Shown here piece after piece: positions 1 to 10,045 of a stretch of 64,000 nucleotides of DNA. Made by a program: the position numbers and the translations under genes. The stretch spans positions 1,112,001-1,176,000 of the forward strand of contig NZ_JAHBRW010000001.1 in the NCBI RefSeq assembly GCF_018398315.1. The letters run 5' to 3'. Below the pieces are notes generated by a model that saw only the letters and a program-made list of their open reading frames with translations, was not told the DNA's origin and did no database searches. Numbering within the stretch: the first letter of the stretch is position 1; every line of letters starts with the position of its first letter. Source of the DNA: Chelatococcus sp. YT9 (GTDB lineage: Bacteria > Pseudomonadota > Alphaproteobacteria > Rhizobiales > Beijerinckiaceae).

Positions 1-1492
1 GGATATCGCCGCTCGCTCCGTTGGTGACCTTGTTGGGGCCGAACTTGAGGATCTCAGCCTCGCGGCCGCCGAAGGTCATGGCGATGCGCGAGACACACCA
101 TTCGCGCGTATAGGAGTGACGATCACTTTCCGGTAGCGACATCACCATGCCGAGCGCGCGGCCGCGCGGAATGATAGTCGCCTTGTGGATCGGATCATGG
201 CTCGGCACGTTGAGGCCGACGATCGCATGGCCTGCCTCGTGATAGGCGGTGAGTTCCTTCTCCTCCTGGGTCATGGCCATGGAGCGGCGCTCGGCGCCCA
301 TCATCACCTTGTCCTTGGCATCCTCGAACTCGGCCTGAGTGACGATGCGCTTTCCACGCCTCGCCGCGAGAAGTGCACCTTCGTTCACGAGGTTCATCAG
401 GTCGGCGCCGGAAAAGCCGGGCGTGCCGCGCGCGATGGTCTTGAGATCGACGTCGGGCGCCAGCGGAACCTTGCGGACGTGGACGCGCAGGATCTTCTCG
501 CGGCCTGCGACATCCGGGTTCGGGATGACGATCTGGCGATCGAAACGGCCGGGGCGCAGCAAGGCGGGGTCGAGCACGTCCGGACGGTTGGTCGCGGCGA
601 TGATGATGATGCCTTCGTTCTGCTCGAAGCCGTCCATCTCGACGAGGAGCTGGTTCAGCGTCTGCTCGCGCTCGTCATTGCCGCCGCCGAGGCCGGCGCC
701 GCGATGGCGGCCGACCGCGTCGATCTCATCGATGAAGATGATGCAGGGGGCGTTCTTCTTGGCCTGCTCGAACATGTCGCGCACGCGGCTCGCGCCGACG
801 CCCACGAACATCTCGACGAAGTCCGAGCCCGAGATCGTGAAGAACGGCACGTTGGCTTCGCCCGCGACGGCACGCGCCGTGAGCGTCTTACCCGTGCCGG
901 GCGGGCCTACGAGCAGCACGCCGCGCGGAATACGGCCGCCGAGCCGCTGGAACTTCTGCGGATCGCGGAGGAACTCCACGATCTCCTGCAGGTCTTCCTT
1001 GGCCTCGTCGATGCCGGCGACGTCCTCGAAGGTTACGCGGCCATGCGCTTCCGTCAGGAGCTTGGCCTTGGACTTGCCGAAGCCCATGGCGCGGCCGGCG
1101 CCGCTCTGCATCTGACGCGACAGGAAGATCCACGCGCCGATGAAAACAAGCAATGGCAACCAGTTGAATAGAAGCGCGATGAACCAAGGCGTCGAATCCG
1201 ACGGCGGCTTGGCGGTGATCTGCACGCCCTTCTGGGAAAGCTTGCCCACCAATGAGGGATCATTCGGCGCGAAGGTGCGGAAGGATCCGCCGTTCGTATA
1301 GGTGCCTGTAATGTCCTGGCCGGAAATCACCACGCTCGTGATCCGCCCCGCATCAGCATCGTTCAGGAGCTGCGAGTAAGGGATCTCGTTGGCGGTTCCG
1401 CGCGAGCCCGGATTCTGGAAGAGCGTGACGAGCGCAAGCACCAATAGGAATATGATGACCCACAGGGCGAAATTGCGGAAATTGGGGTTCAT
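1..1492 (-). CDS. ftsH: ATP-dependent zinc metalloprotease FtsH (C-terminus off the window)
   Basis: Membrane-anchored AAA protease that degrades misfolded membrane proteins and regulators. Reading the minus strand from the ATG at 1492 gives a short cytoplasmic start, a membrane helix near residues 9-26, a periplasmic domain to about residue 100, a second helix near 103-124, then the AAA module with Walker A GPPGTGKT near 196-203 and FIDEID Walker B. The zinc motif HEAGH is near residue 417. The frame is open to base 1, so only the last part of the protease domain is missing. It lies downstream of tilS with a 166-bp gap, the usual order in alphaproteobacteria. The family identification is secure. 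Confidence 0.97.
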   Translation of the reverse strand, partial: MNPNFRNFALWVIIFLLVLALVTLFQNPGSRGTANEIPYSQLLNDADAGRITSVVISGQDITGTYTNGGSFRTFAPNDPSLVGKLSQKGVQITAKPPSDSTPWFIALLFNWLPLLVFIGAWIFLSRQMQSGAGRAMGFGKSKAKLLTEAHGRVTFEDVAGIDEAKEDLQEIVEFLRDPQKFQRLGGRIPRGVLLVGPPGTGKTLTARAVAGEANVPFFTISGSDFVEMFVGVGASRVRDMFEQAKKNAPCIIFIDEIDAVGRHRGAGLGGGNDEREQTLNQLLVEMDGFEQNEGIIIIAATNRPDVLDPALLRPGRFDRQIVIPNPDVAGREKILRVHVRKVPLAPDVDLKTIARGTPGFSGADLMNLVNEGALLAARRGKRIVTQAEFEDAKDKVMMGAERRSMAMTQEEKELTAYHEAGHAIVGLNVPSHDPIHKATIIPRGRALGMVMSLPESDRHSYTREWCVSRIAMTFGGREAEILKFGPNKVTNGASGDI

Positions 1493-1632
1493 CGGATTAG
1501 GTCTTCCTCGTCACTCGGTGGCGGCGTTGTTGTCTGCGAAAGCCGCCGTACGCGCTAATCTAGGGCTCACATCCATGCTTGCCAAGGGAAGAGCCCGAGG
1601 AAGTTGGCTTGCGCGCCTGAAAACAGCCGGCG

Positions 1633-1662
1633 ATTGTCTCAGATGCTCGGTCAAAAAGTCAA
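1633..1662 (-). promoter_or_regulatory. Possible sigma70-type promoter for ftsH
   Basis: On the minus strand TTGACT (1662-1657) and GACAAT (1638-1633) are 18 bp apart, about 140 bp before the ftsH start and overlapping the last codons of tilS. The match is decent but such pairs occur by chance, so this is a weak inference. Confidence 0.3.
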
Positions 1663-2825
1663 ATATTCCGTATCTTTCCTCGCCGACGTGGGCCTTCCCC
1701 GCTCATATGGATGTGACCGCTCCTCGATAGCCTTATCACCGCCCCCCCAAGAGTTCGTTTAAGCGCCTCCCCCCGCGCACGCGCCGCGGAAAGCGCCTCC
1801 GTCAACGCTTCAAGGCGCTCGAGGCGCAGGTGGGGACCATCGGCAAGTGACCCAGCCATCCGCGCGATGCCACGCCGCAAAAGGCGTAATTGCACCTCCT
1901 CGGGCTCCAGGAAGAACGCTGGAGAAAGCCGGACTTCAGCCATCGCCGCGCCGGCATCGGTCAGCTCGCAGCGACGCGCCGCATCGTCGGTTGCCCGCTC
2001 GATGGCGTCATCGGCACGGGCCGCCCGGCGGGCCAGCGAGACGAGGCGTGACGATGTGAGGCCCAGCGTCTCGCGCGCGGCGGCTTGCCCACGCAGGATC
2101 GCCCGCGCGAAGCGAGGATCGCGATTGGACGGATCGTCGATCGCAGAGAGCCCCACCGCCTTCACAAGGGTGACGAGCCGCGCCTTGGGCAAGCCAAGCA
2201 GGGGCCGTGCGAGGGTGACGCCCGGAGACAGAGGGCTCGCGAAGCGCATCGCCCCGAGGCCACCGATGCCGCTTCCCCGCGCAAGGCGCAACAGAACGGT
2301 CTCTGCCTGGTCATCCGCGTGGTGCGCCGTTGCCAGATGAGTCGCGCCGGCGTCCCGGACAGCCCTCTCCAGGAGGCGGTAACGTTCGGCTCGCGCCGCC
2401 TCATGGATGCCGGTCACAGGCTTAGGGCCCTCCCAGCGGAGAGAGCGATGATCCAAGCCAAAACGCGCGCTTTGGGCGGCAACAACCGCGACCTCATCTG
2501 CACTCCCCGGCCGGAGCGCGTGGTCGACACTGGCGACGATCATCGGCGGAGCCGCGACAAGAGATCGCCAACGCCATGCCAGAAGCAGCAGAGCCAGGGA
2601 ATCCGGGCCCCCAGATACCGCGAGAACAATGCCCTTTGCGCCGCGGAGCGGAGCGAGCAACGCCGCGACCTCGTCGTCAGGAAAAGCTGGCAAGGGGCCG
2701 TCAAGCTCGGAGCTATCCCGGTCCGGCGCGGCTGCAAACGCCTGCACGCTGCCGCTCAGCACCTTGCCCGGCGTATCAGGAACATTTGACGCGTGCACGC
2801 TCCCGCGCAACGTTCTGGCGGACAT
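1659..2825 (-). CDS. tilS: tRNA(Ile)-lysidine synthase TilS
   Basis: Modifies the wobble cytidine of tRNA-Ile(CAU) to lysidine using ATP and lysine, so that AUA is read as isoleucine. The PP-loop motif SGGPDS follows the LAVSGG strand, about 75 residues in, and HHADDQAET, typical of TilS, lies further on. About 388 residues, normal for the short rhizobial form. The start is uncertain: the ATG at 2825 has a weak AGGCAG ahead and overlaps cpoB by about 50 bases. The frame stays open to 2900, and GTG codons at 2798 and 2762 are alternatives that reduce the overlap. It sits between cpoB and ftsH, which is the conserved order. Confidence 0.92.
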   Translation of the reverse strand: MSARTLRGSVHASNVPDTPGKVLSGSVQAFAAAPDRDSSELDGPLPAFPDDEVAALLAPLRGAKGIVLAVSGGPDSLALLLLAWRWRSLVAAPPMIVASVDHALRPGSADEVAVVAAQSARFGLDHRSLRWEGPKPVTGIHEAARAERYRLLERAVRDAGATHLATAHHADDQAETVLLRLARGSGIGGLGAMRFASPLSPGVTLARPLLGLPKARLVTLVKAVGLSAIDDPSNRDPRFARAILRGQAAARETLGLTSSRLVSLARRAARADDAIERATDDAARRCELTDAGAAMAEVRLSPAFFLEPEEVQLRLLRRGIARMAGSLADGPHLRLERLEALTEALSAARARGEALKRTLGGAVIRLSRSGHIHMSGEGPRRRGKIRNI

Positions 2826-3681
2826 TGGCATCTGCCTGAGGGTATTTGCGGCCAACCTCGGCGAGCGTTGCGCAGGCCTGGTCGCGGGCGCCAAGCGCAT
2901 TCAGCGAGACGGCCAGCTTCACCATGCCGGCAGGGGCGCGGGTGCTCTTGCCGTACTCAGTCGTGACCTTGAGATATTGTTCCGCGGCCTCGCGATAACG
3001 GCCACGGGAAAGATAGCTTTCTCCGAGGAGGTAGGTCGCATCGGGGACAAGGCGATCGCGCGGGTGAGACTGCAGAAACTGGCGAAGGCTCATTTCCGCG
3101 CTTTCATAATCCTTGCGCTGCAATAGGGAGACTGCGGTCTCATATTGCGTGCGTGGATCATCTGTCGTTGTGGCGGCGACGCTCATCCGCTCCCGCTGGG
3201 GCGGTGGCGGGGCGTTGCGGCCAACACTCGACAGATCGAGAGGCGCGTCCGGGCGCTCGCCAGGCCCAGTTTCGTCGATAATGGCAATGCCGCCTGTCGC
3301 ATCGGGATCCGCAGCGGCGAGGTTCGACTGGCCTTGGCCGAGGGGTCGGGGCGCGCCGGGCTGCCCGGGCTGGGTTGACGGATCGAAGGCATCGCTGCGC
3401 TTCTGCGGCTGCCGCGGCTGCGCGGAGCTACCGCCACCCTTCCCGCCAATCTCCTGAAAGCGGAAGTCCACATCTTCCTGGAACTTGCGCGTCTGATCTT
3501 GCAGGCGGCGATTCTCAAACTGGAGCTGTTCCACACGGCCGGAGAGTTCGCGGACCTGTCCCTCTAGCCGCTGCAGGCGGACGAACATTTCGGAAGCGTC
3601 CTGTGCCCGTGCCTCGACGCCGGCCGAAAGTGCCATTCCGCAAACCGTCAGGAGCAAAAGCGAACGCTGAACTCTGATCAT
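2776..3681 (-). CDS. cpoB: Tol-Pal system coordinator CpoB (YbgF)
   Basis: Periplasmic protein that links Tol-Pal driven outer-membrane constriction with septal peptidoglycan synthesis. It has an N-terminal signal peptide (about 27 residues, ending near ARAQ), then a coiled coil with repeated Leu-x-x-Gln patterns (residues 30-75), a Gly/Pro/Gln-rich linker to about 170, and C-terminal TPR repeats (about 180-300) starting with the typical YETAVSLLQRKDYE. Length 301 is within the family range. It is the last tol gene, after pal with a 241-bp gap, and its 3' end overlaps the predicted tilS start. Confidence 0.93.
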   Translation of the reverse strand: MIRVQRSLLLLTVCGMALSAGVEARAQDASEMFVRLQRLEGQVRELSGRVEQLQFENRRLQDQTRKFQEDVDFRFQEIGGKGGGSSAQPRQPQKRSDAFDPSTQPGQPGAPRPLGQGQSNLAAADPDATGGIAIIDETGPGERPDAPLDLSSVGRNAPPPPQRERMSVAATTTDDPRTQYETAVSLLQRKDYESAEMSLRQFLQSHPRDRLVPDATYLLGESYLSRGRYREAAEQYLKVTTEYGKSTRAPAGMVKLAVSLNALGARDQACATLAEVGRKYPQADANVRQNVARERARVKCS

Positions 3682-3922
3682 GAAGCGCCCTTAAGATAAA
3701 ATCCTCAAAGCGAGCTGTGCTCATTGATGCCGCGGCGTCAATTCACGTCATCGCGGTCGAGGCACTGTGACATCCGCGAAAAGCTTACGTCGCCTCTGGA
3801 TTCCACGCCGCGACGCACACTACGCTGAATACCGCGCTCGCGCGCTTCTACCATAGTGTGCATGCGATGGCCACGGCACCTGCGGACCGCTTGGCGCCGC
3901 AGGCCGACGCGGTAACAAGCGA

Positions 3923-4444
3923 TCAGGCGCCCGCGCCGTCGAGGACGGTCACGACACGGCGGTTCTGGGACCAGCAGGAAATGTCGTCACAGACCGCGAC
4001 CGGCCGCTCCTTGCCATAAGAGATCGTGCGCATGCGCGAAGCCGCTATGCCGCGCGAGGCGAGGTAGTCGCGAACCGTCTGGGCACGGCGAGCGCCGAGG
4101 GAGAAGTTATATTCACGCGTGCCACGCTCGTCGGCATGACCCTCGACGACAAAGGTGTAGCGCGGATACTGCTGCAGCCACTGGGCCTGCTTGTTGAGCG
4201 TGGCGATAGCGGTCGGCGTCAGGTCGCTCGAATCAGTCTCGAAGAACACGCGGTCTCCGACGTTGACGACGAAGTCCTGCGTTGAGCCAGGAGTGCTTGC
4301 ACCGCCCGCCCCATAGCCTCCAGCGCCACCGGCTCCGCCAAGCCCCGCCTGATTGGCGTCCTTGGCGCAGGCGGCCATAGCGAGCGTTGCAACAAAAACC
4401 GCTGCCAGCTTCATGCTGCGCGGGGATGAGGTGAGAGACAGCAT
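3923..4444 (-). CDS. pal: Peptidoglycan-associated lipoprotein Pal
   Basis: Outer-membrane lipoprotein that binds peptidoglycan and TolB, holding the envelope layers together at the septum. Lipobox LAMAAC puts the lipidated Cys at residue 26. A Gly/Ala-rich linker follows, then an OmpA-like domain with VEGHADERGTREYN and the C-terminal SQNRRVVTV, both hallmarks of Pal. 173 residues. The ATG at 4444 has GGAG seven bases upstream; a second ATG ten codons in (4414) would give a shorter signal. It lies 257 bp downstream of tolB. Confidence 0.96.
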   Translation of the reverse strand: MLSLTSSPRSMKLAAVFVATLAMAACAKDANQAGLGGAGGAGGYGAGGASTPGSTQDFVVNVGDRVFFETDSSDLTPTAIATLNKQAQWLQQYPRYTFVVEGHADERGTREYNFSLGARRAQTVRDYLASRGIAASRMRTISYGKERPVAVCDDISCWSQNRRVVTVLDGAGA

Positions 4445-4562
4445 CGGATCACTCCAGAACGAAGACTTGTGCTGCGGCGCCCCTCCCGCGCGCCCCTTGC
4501 CTGAAACATGTGGCAGGAGAACGCCGGAGGAATAAGCCGCTCGGTTTGTTACAATTCATGAT

Positions 4563-4578
4563 CCGTCAACCTTGACGG
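4563..4578. other. 16-bp perfect palindrome between tolB and pal
   Basis: CCGTCAA and TTGACGG flank a 2-bp centre. It lies about 120 bp before the pal start and 120 bp after the tolB stop. It could be an operator or a weak processing hairpin; no T-run follows, so a terminator is not supported. Confidence 0.35.
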
Positions 4579-4701
4579 GTTCTTGACGCGGGGAGCCGCT
4601 GGCTCGTTTCAAAACCAAAAGACGAAATAGGGTTAATGGCCTGTGAAGGACTGGCTGCAACGGACGCTGCGCGAAGCCGGTTCGCGGCCGCGAACCGCGC
4701 G

Positions 4702-6177
4702 TCAGCGAATTTCCGTCAGAACGGACGACCACGCTGGATCGGACGCGAACGACGGAGTCGGCACCGGCACTTCGACACGGCCGGTGATGTCGACCATGAA
4801 GATCCGGCCCCCGTTTGCGCCACCACCGTCCCGCCACAGCATCAAGAACTGACCGTTTGGCGCCCATGTCGGGCCTTCGTTATGGAAGCCTTCCGTGAGC
4901 AGACGTTCGCCGGAACCATCCGGCTTCATGATGCCGATGCCGAAACGGCCACCGCTCTGGCGGGTGAAGGCGATATAATCGCCGCGTGGCGACCAGACCG
5001 GCTGGCCGTATGTGCCCTGGCCGAACGAGATGCGGCGCGCTTCGCCGCCCGACGCCGGCATGACATAGAGCTGCGGCTGGCCGCCCCGGTCCGACTCGAA
5101 GACGATCTGCGACCCGTCCGGCGAAAAGGAGGGACTCGTGTCGATCGCATTGGTCGACGTCAACCGGGTGGTTGTTCGCGAGCGCAGGTCCATCACGTAG
5201 ATGTTGGCGTTGCCGCCCTGCTGAAGGCTGAGCAGAAGCTTGCTTCCATCCGGCGAGAAGCGCGGGCTGGAGGTCATGTCAGGGAAGTTGCCGACCATCT
5301 CGCGCTGATTCGTGTCGAGATTGAGCAACTGGATATGCGGTTGGGATCCGCGGCGCTGGGCCATATAGGCAATTTCGGAACTCGTCGGCGAAAAGCGCGG
5401 CGTCACGACGAGATCCTCGCCACGCGTCAGGAAACGGACGTTGGCGCCATCCTGGTCCATGACCGCGAGACGCTTGCGACGGCTTTCCTTGGGGCCGGAT
5501 TCGTCGACGAAGACGATCTTCGTGTCGAACATGCCCTTGAGCCCAGTGAGCCGCGTGAACACCGCGTCCGAGATGATATGCGCGATGCGGCGCCAATTGG
5601 CGGGATCCGTGAAATACTGCTGGCCGGTGAGCTGCTGGCCTGCGGGCACATCCCACAGACGGAACTCTACCTTGAGGCGTCCGGAGCCCTCGCGCGTGAC
5701 GCGGCCCGTCACAAGACCTTGAACATTCAGAGCCTGCCATTGCTGAAACTGCGGCACGGCATCGAAACCGGCCATGCTCGGAGGCATGTTCTGGCGATCC
5801 AGGGGAACGAAGTAGCCACAGCGCCTGAGGTTCGCGGAAATCACGCCGGCAATCTTCGCGCCGAGGTCGCCGTCACCCGCAAAATCGGTGATCGCTACAG
5901 GCAGCGGCTGAAAGTTCGCCCGATCCAAGGTGATGGTGATCTCGGCACGGGCAGGCTGCACCACCGCCGACGCAATGAAGGCCGCCGCGCCGATAGCAAC
6001 CCCCCGCCAGGCAAATAGCCCACCGCGCGCCATCCCATTCCGGCCGCGCTGCAGCATGCGTCGGAGGCGCGGCGCGGCATCGCTGATGGTGCGTTGAAGG
6101 ATGTTGCGACCGTCAACGCCGGTATCGATGGCGACACCTCGTCCGGGCATCGGAGAGAGAAAGGAGGAAATGCGCAT
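4702..6177 (-). CDS. tolB: Tol-Pal beta-propeller protein TolB
   Basis: Periplasmic protein that shuttles between TolA and Pal. It has an N-terminal domain followed by six WD40-like PD40 blades, recognisable by repeated FSPDGS/WSPRGD motifs. The ATG at 6177 overlaps the tolA stop as TGATG, which suggests translational coupling. However, that start leaves about 48 residues ahead of a normal signal peptide (start at 6033, then a hydrophobic core, ending near PARA), so 6033 may be the true start. From 6177 the length is 491; from 6033 it is 443, closer to the usual 430-450. Confidence 0.95.
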   Translation of the reverse strand: MRISSFLSPMPGRGVAIDTGVDGRNILQRTISDAAPRLRRMLQRGRNGMARGGLFAWRGVAIGAAAFIASAVVQPARAEITITLDRANFQPLPVAITDFAGDGDLGAKIAGVISANLRRCGYFVPLDRQNMPPSMAGFDAVPQFQQWQALNVQGLVTGRVTREGSGRLKVEFRLWDVPAGQQLTGQQYFTDPANWRRIAHIISDAVFTRLTGLKGMFDTKIVFVDESGPKESRRKRLAVMDQDGANVRFLTRGEDLVVTPRFSPTSSEIAYMAQRRGSQPHIQLLNLDTNQREMVGNFPDMTSSPRFSPDGSKLLLSLQQGGNANIYVMDLRSRTTTRLTSTNAIDTSPSFSPDGSQIVFESDRGGQPQLYVMPASGGEARRISFGQGTYGQPVWSPRGDYIAFTRQSGGRFGIGIMKPDGSGERLLTEGFHNEGPTWAPNGQFLMLWRDGGGANGGRIFMVDITGRVEVPVPTPSFASDPAWSSVLTEIR

Positions 6178-7346
6178 CAGCCTAAGAAGTCCTGAGGGTC
6201 AGCTTCGATGTTCAGAATCCGCCAATCTTCCATGAACGGAGCGTATTGGGCGGGAATGTGGTACGGCGCACAGCGCAGAACTGCCCGCCTCAAGCTCTCC
6301 GCGAACGAGCGGAAAGCGGGATCCGAGGACGAACTGGTAACTCGAGGTGCGGCTGAGAGAGAGCCGTCCGCACCCAACTCCATACGAATGACGGCCAACG
6401 TGCTTGCCTGCTGAAACCCCGGCGGTGGTGCGAAGCAGCGCTCTATCTGCTCTTTCAAGATCCGGCCGATCGCGTCTCGCTGAGCCATCGAGAGCTTTGG
6501 CGAGTTGGTGTTGCTCGTGCCCGCCCCCGTGCGCGTGCCGGCCGACGCCGTGCGGTTCACCTCACGGCCGGTCGAGGCGGCGTTCTGAGCCTTCTCCTTG
6601 CTCTGCAAGAGCTTCTGGATATCGCTCGGATTGAACTTGCTGCTCTCCTGCTCGGCAGGTTTGGAGGGCTGAGGCTTGGCCTTTGGCTCGCTGCTTTCGA
6701 TGAGCTTGGCCAGGTCCTGCTTTTTCGGCTCCGGCTTCTGGGGTTCGGGCTTTTTCGGCTCTGGCTTGGGCGCCTCGACCTTCTTTGGTTCAGGCTTAGG
6801 CGGCTCCGGCTTTGTCTCGGCCTGCTTCGGCGGCTCAGGCCGTTTCGGCGGCTCAGGCTTCGGCTCAGCCTCCTTCACCGGCTCCGGCTTCGGCGGTTCG
6901 ACCTTTGCCGGCTCGGGCTTGGGCGTCGGTTTGGGCGGCTCGACCTTGGGCGGCTCAGGCTTCGGCTCAACCTTGGCCTGCTGCGGAGGCGGCGGTGTCT
7001 CGGCGACGTTCGGATCCGGCAAGACCTGCGGCCGCGACGGCGGCGCGGGAACATCCCGCGCGGCCTCGCCAGGCACGGGCTTCTCCTCCGCCACGTCAGC
7101 GACCTTGTCGGCGCGGGGCTTGGGATCCGGCTTGATCTCCTTGGCGGACTTGTCGCCCCGCATCATGGCGCCGAACTCATTCGCGGATATCAGCTCGACA
7201 GCGACCGACTCCTGCTGGTCCGCGAAGGGTGTGGCCGCCGAGAAAGCGACCAATCCGGCGACAAGGATCGCCGCGTGCCCGGTGCTTGATGCCACAAGTC
7301 CGGGTTCACGCTTCACAAAACTGAGGAAGGCCGATTTCACAGTCAC
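6177..7346 (-). CDS. tolA: TolA-like envelope integrity protein
   Basis: Inner-membrane protein that carries the proton-motive-force energy of TolQR across the periplasm. It has a membrane helix near residues 20-38, then a roughly 150-residue Pro-Lys-Glu-rich stretch built of PKPEPPK-type repeats (residues 95-215), and a C-terminal TolA/TonB-like domain from about 285 with a Cys pair (IERCF, VLRCAPY). Length 389. The long Pro/Lys/Glu spacer replaces the Ala-rich helix of enterobacterial TolA, as is common in rhizobia. It follows tolR by 4 bp and overlaps tolB by 1 base. Confidence 0.93.
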   Translation of the reverse strand: MTVKSAFLSFVKREPGLVASSTGHAAILVAGLVAFSAATPFADQQESVAVELISANEFGAMMRGDKSAKEIKPDPKPRADKVADVAEEKPVPGEAARDVPAPPSRPQVLPDPNVAETPPPPQQAKVEPKPEPPKVEPPKPTPKPEPAKVEPPKPEPVKEAEPKPEPPKRPEPPKQAETKPEPPKPEPKKVEAPKPEPKKPEPQKPEPKKQDLAKLIESSEPKAKPQPSKPAEQESSKFNPSDIQKLLQSKEKAQNAASTGREVNRTASAGTRTGAGTSNTNSPKLSMAQRDAIGRILKEQIERCFAPPPGFQQASTLAVIRMELGADGSLSAAPRVTSSSSDPAFRSFAESLRRAVLRCAPYHIPAQYAPFMEDWRILNIEADPQDFLG

Positions 7347-7350
7347 GATA

Positions 7351-7803
7351 TCAGCTTTGCTGGTCCGGTTCGGTGATAAGGGCGACTTTCTTGAAGCCAG
7401 CAGCCGTGATCAGCGACATGACCTCGGCGACGCGGCCGTAATTCACGTTCTTGGCGCCGCGCACGTAAATGCGCTGCTCCATGCCCTCCGGGGCCTGCGC
7501 TTGCAGGCGTGCCACCACTTCGGAGGGCTGCACCTCGTCCTCATTGAGATAGACGCGGCCCTCGGCATTGATCGACACCGTCAGCGGTTTCTGGTCGACA
7601 TTGATCGGCTTGGCCGAGGTTTGCGGCAGATCCAGTGGCACGCCGGCGGTCAATAACGGTGCCGCCACCATGAAGATGATCAGCAACACGAGCATGACGT
7701 CGATGAACGGCGTCATGTTGATATCGGCTATGGCCGCGTGCTTGCGGCGACGCCTGCGCCGTCCGCCACCACCGCCCGCCGATGCTCCGAGAGACATGCC
7801 CAT
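7351..7803 (-). CDS. tolR: Proton channel subunit TolR (ExbD family)
   Basis: Stator partner of TolQ. A basic N-terminus with a Gly-rich and Arg-rich run precedes the ExbD signature [19 protein letters not shown] near residues 27-45, where the membrane Asp (IDVML) is the proton-carrying residue. A periplasmic domain follows. 150 residues, typical. It lies 24 bp after tolQ and 4 bp before tolA, so it is part of one transcript. Confidence 0.96.
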   Translation of the reverse strand: MGMSLGASAGGGGGRRRRRRKHAAIADINMTPFIDVMLVLLIIFMVAAPLLTAGVPLDLPQTSAKPINVDQKPLTVSINAEGRVYLNEDEVQPSEVVARLQAQAPEGMEQRIYVRGAKNVNYGRVAEVMSLITAAGFKKVALITEPDQQS

Positions 7804-7827
7804 GCTGTCCGCTCCTCGTGTCCGCCG

Positions 7828-8544
7828 TCAGGCGGCAGCCCGCTCGTCGATCTGCCGCGACAGAATGGCAGAAAACTCGTCCGCGAAAGTCTCCATACGC
7901 CCCTGCGCCTTGGCGGCCTCTGCCTGCAGCTTGTTGTAGGCGATGACGGCCGGGATGGCGGCGAACAGGCCGATGGCCGTTGCGAACAAGGCCTCTGCGA
8001 TGCCCGGCGCAACGACGGCCAGACTGGTGTTCTTGGATGCGGCGATCGACTGGAAGGCTGTCATGATCCCCCAGACCGTGCCGAAAAGGCCGATGAACGG
8101 CGCCGACGATCCGACGGTGGCGAGAACCAGCAAGCGCGATTCAAGGCGCGCGGTCTCCCGCTGGATGGAAACGTCGAGCACCTTGTCGATCCGTTGGGAG
8201 AGACTCGCCATCGAACGGCCGCCCCCCTCGAACGAGCGCTTCCATTCGCGCATCGCGGCGGTGAACAAGGTGGCCAATCCTTGGGTCGGGCGGTTGTGCA
8301 GGGAGCGATAAAGCTCCTCCAGGGATTGGCCCGACCAGAACACTTCCTCAAAGCGGTCCATCGCACGCTTGGTGCGTGCGAAGAGGAGCGATTTGTCGAT
8401 GACAATGGCCCAGCACCACACCGACGCGGCGATCAGGCCTAGCATCACCAGTTTGACAACGATGTGCGCCTGCCAGAACAACTCCAGCAGCGAACCACCG
8501 CCCGCGTGGGGCAGAGCCGCCTGGGTAACCTCGGCCGGATTCAT
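7828..8544 (-). CDS. tolQ: Proton channel subunit TolQ (ExbB family)
   Basis: Inner-membrane MotA/TolQ/ExbB protein forming the pentameric channel around TolR. Three membrane helices are evident (about 32-50, 145-165 and 180-205). The family motif [14 protein letters not shown] lies near residues 142-155 and the third helix has [16 protein letters not shown]. 238 residues, normal. It is the first gene of the tolQRAB block; ybgC lies upstream after a 314-bp gap, so tolQ may have its own promoter. Confidence 0.97.
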   Translation of the reverse strand: MNPAEVTQAALPHAGGGSLLELFWQAHIVVKLVMLGLIAASVWCWAIVIDKSLLFARTKRAMDRFEEVFWSGQSLEELYRSLHNRPTQGLATLFTAAMREWKRSFEGGGRSMASLSQRIDKVLDVSIQRETARLESRLLVLATVGSSAPFIGLFGTVWGIMTAFQSIAASKNTSLAVVAPGIAEALFATAIGLFAAIPAVIAYNKLQAEAAKAQGRMETFADEFSAILSRQIDERAAA

Positions 8545-8858
8545 CGACTACTCCTTCAATGCGCGGGCCCACCCTCTTCGCACGTGTCAAGTCACCACGG
8601 TCGAACGGCTGTGAAAAAATGGGATGATCCGCGTATCCCCTCACTCGCCTCGGAATCTGTCGAAATGAGGGCGCTACAAAGGGTCAGCCAAGGCATTCCC
8701 CCCGCTGCGCACTCCCGATGAGTTAAGCATGAGATAAGGTTAATTTGCGGTTAGCGGCTGCTCGACGCAAAAGTTCTAGTCAACGAGTTGACGGCGTGAT
8801 CGCGCGTCTCGTTGCTGGAGTCATGAGTTCACTCACTCCTTCCAGCCGGGCGGTACGG
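8545..8858. other. Intergenic region between ybgC and tolQ
   Basis: No gene is supported. It contains a perfect GTCAAC-GA-GTTGAC palindrome at 8779-8792 and, at 8740-8754, TTAA-N7-TTAG, which differs by one base from the CtrA-box form TTAA-N7-TTAA. Both could serve a tolQ promoter but neither is proven. Confidence 0.4.
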
Positions 8859-9317
8859 TTAGACTTTCGCGTCGCCGCTCAGAATGCGCCGCAATGGCTC
8901 GGGAATGCGGGCTGGCGCCCCTCCCCGGATCAGTGCCACGCGGACGTCAGCCGTCACGATCACGTCATCACCTCGCGTGATGGATTGCGCAATGACGAGC
9001 GACGCGCCGCGCACCTCCGCCATGCGCGTTTCCACCTCGACAACATCATCCATGCGCGCCGGCCGGATGAATTCGATCGTCATGCGCCGCACGGCGAAAG
9101 CGAGGCCCTCGCCCTCATCATGAAGGACAGACTGGTCGACGCCCGCAAGGCGAAGGAAATCCGTCCGGCCCCTTTCCAGGAACCGCAAGTATCCAGCGTG
9201 ATAGACGATGCCCGAGAAATCTGTATCCTCGTAATAAATGCGCACAGGCAGGCGGTGAACACCGCCTCTCAATTGGCCGGCGAGATAAGAAAAGTCGGTG
9301 CGCTGCGTTTCACTCAT
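8859..9317 (-). CDS. ybgC: Acyl-CoA thioesterase YbgC (Tol-Pal associated)
   Basis: Hotdog-fold 4-hydroxybenzoyl-CoA thioesterase-type enzyme found at the head of most tol-pal clusters and linked to phospholipid metabolism. The active-site stretch YYEDTDFSGIVYHAGYLRF is near residues 27-46, with the catalytic Asp in DTD. 152 residues, normal length. The start ATG is at 9317. No membrane segment or signal is seen, so it is cytosolic. Confidence 0.95.
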   Translation of the reverse strand: MSETQRTDFSYLAGQLRGGVHRLPVRIYYEDTDFSGIVYHAGYLRFLERGRTDFLRLAGVDQSVLHDEGEGLAFAVRRMTIEFIRPARMDDVVEVETRMAEVRGASLVIAQSITRGDDVIVTADVRVALIRGGAPARIPEPLRRILSGDAKV

Positions 9318-9479
9318 CGGATATCCAAAACCTGATCTGGCACTTTCGACATCGCGGCCACGCGTCCGGACAATGCGGACCTGTTTGGCGGCACGTCCGC
9401 CGCTGGCCGGGTACTGGTGATACGAATTTCGACGAGATCACACCAGAGGCACCGCTAGCCCAAGGGAGGCCAGCAACAC

Positions 9480-9917
9480 ATGAAACCCTTTCTCCTGACC
9501 TGGCAATTCTGGGCGCTGATGTCCGCCGCCTTCGCTGCCTTGACCGCCATCCTCGCCAAGGTCGGGGTGAGCGAGGTGAATTCGGATTATGCTACTTTCA
9601 TCCGCACCATCGTCATCCTCATCACCGTAGCCGCATTGCTGGGGGCGACCGGCCAATGGCAGTCGCCGAGTTCGGTTCCTGGACGGACCTATGTCTTCCT
9701 CACCCTCTCCGGGCTTGCGACAGGCGCTTCCTGGCTGTGCTACTTCCGTGCGCTGAAACTCGGCGACGCAGCCCGGGTCGCCCCGCTCGACAAAATGAGC
9801 GTGGTCCTCGTCGCGGTCTTCGGTGTCTTGTTTCTCGGCGAGAAATTGTCCGGAGCGAACTGGCTCGGCGTCGTCATGATTGCAGCTGGCGCGGTCCTCA
9901 TCGCCTATCGCGCGTGA
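9480..9917 (+). CDS. Half-size EamA-family membrane transporter
   Basis: A 145-residue, five-helix membrane protein corresponding to a single EamA/DMT repeat. The C-terminal half has the DMT pattern LDKMSVVLVAVFGVLFLGEKL followed by WLGVVMIAAGAVL. Single-repeat members work as dimers; the substrate cannot be read from the sequence. It is a solitary gene with a convergent terminator after it. The stop and start are clean and there is no sign that a second repeat has been lost by frameshift. Confidence 0.85.
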   Translation: MKPFLLTWQFWALMSAAFAALTAILAKVGVSEVNSDYATFIRTIVILITVAALLGATGQWQSPSSVPGRTYVFLTLSGLATGASWLCYFRALKLGDAARVAPLDKMSVVLVAVFGVLFLGEKLSGANWLGVVMIAAGAVLIAYRA

Positions 9918-9943
9918 AGAAGCGGGATAGGTTCCAAACAAAA

Positions 9944-9971
9944 AACGCCGCGCTTTCTTGAGCGCGGCGTT
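9944..9971. terminator. Bidirectional intrinsic terminator
   Basis: An 11-bp GC-rich stem (9944-9954 with 9961-9971) with a 6-base loop lies between two convergent genes. On the plus strand GTCGTTGTT follows; on the minus strand the stem runs into TTTTTTGTTT, a good terminator tail for the DUF2852 gene. Confidence 0.8.
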
Positions 9972-10045
9972 GTCGTTGTTAGAAGGGTCTGGATCAGCTA
10001 CGCGCTTAATCGAAGCGACAGATGCTACGAGCAGATGTGCTGTGA

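Noticed and set aside
185-1171. Long plus-strand open frame antisense to ftsH
   Set aside because: Shadow of the ftsH coding frame; no ribosome site and no family resemblance.
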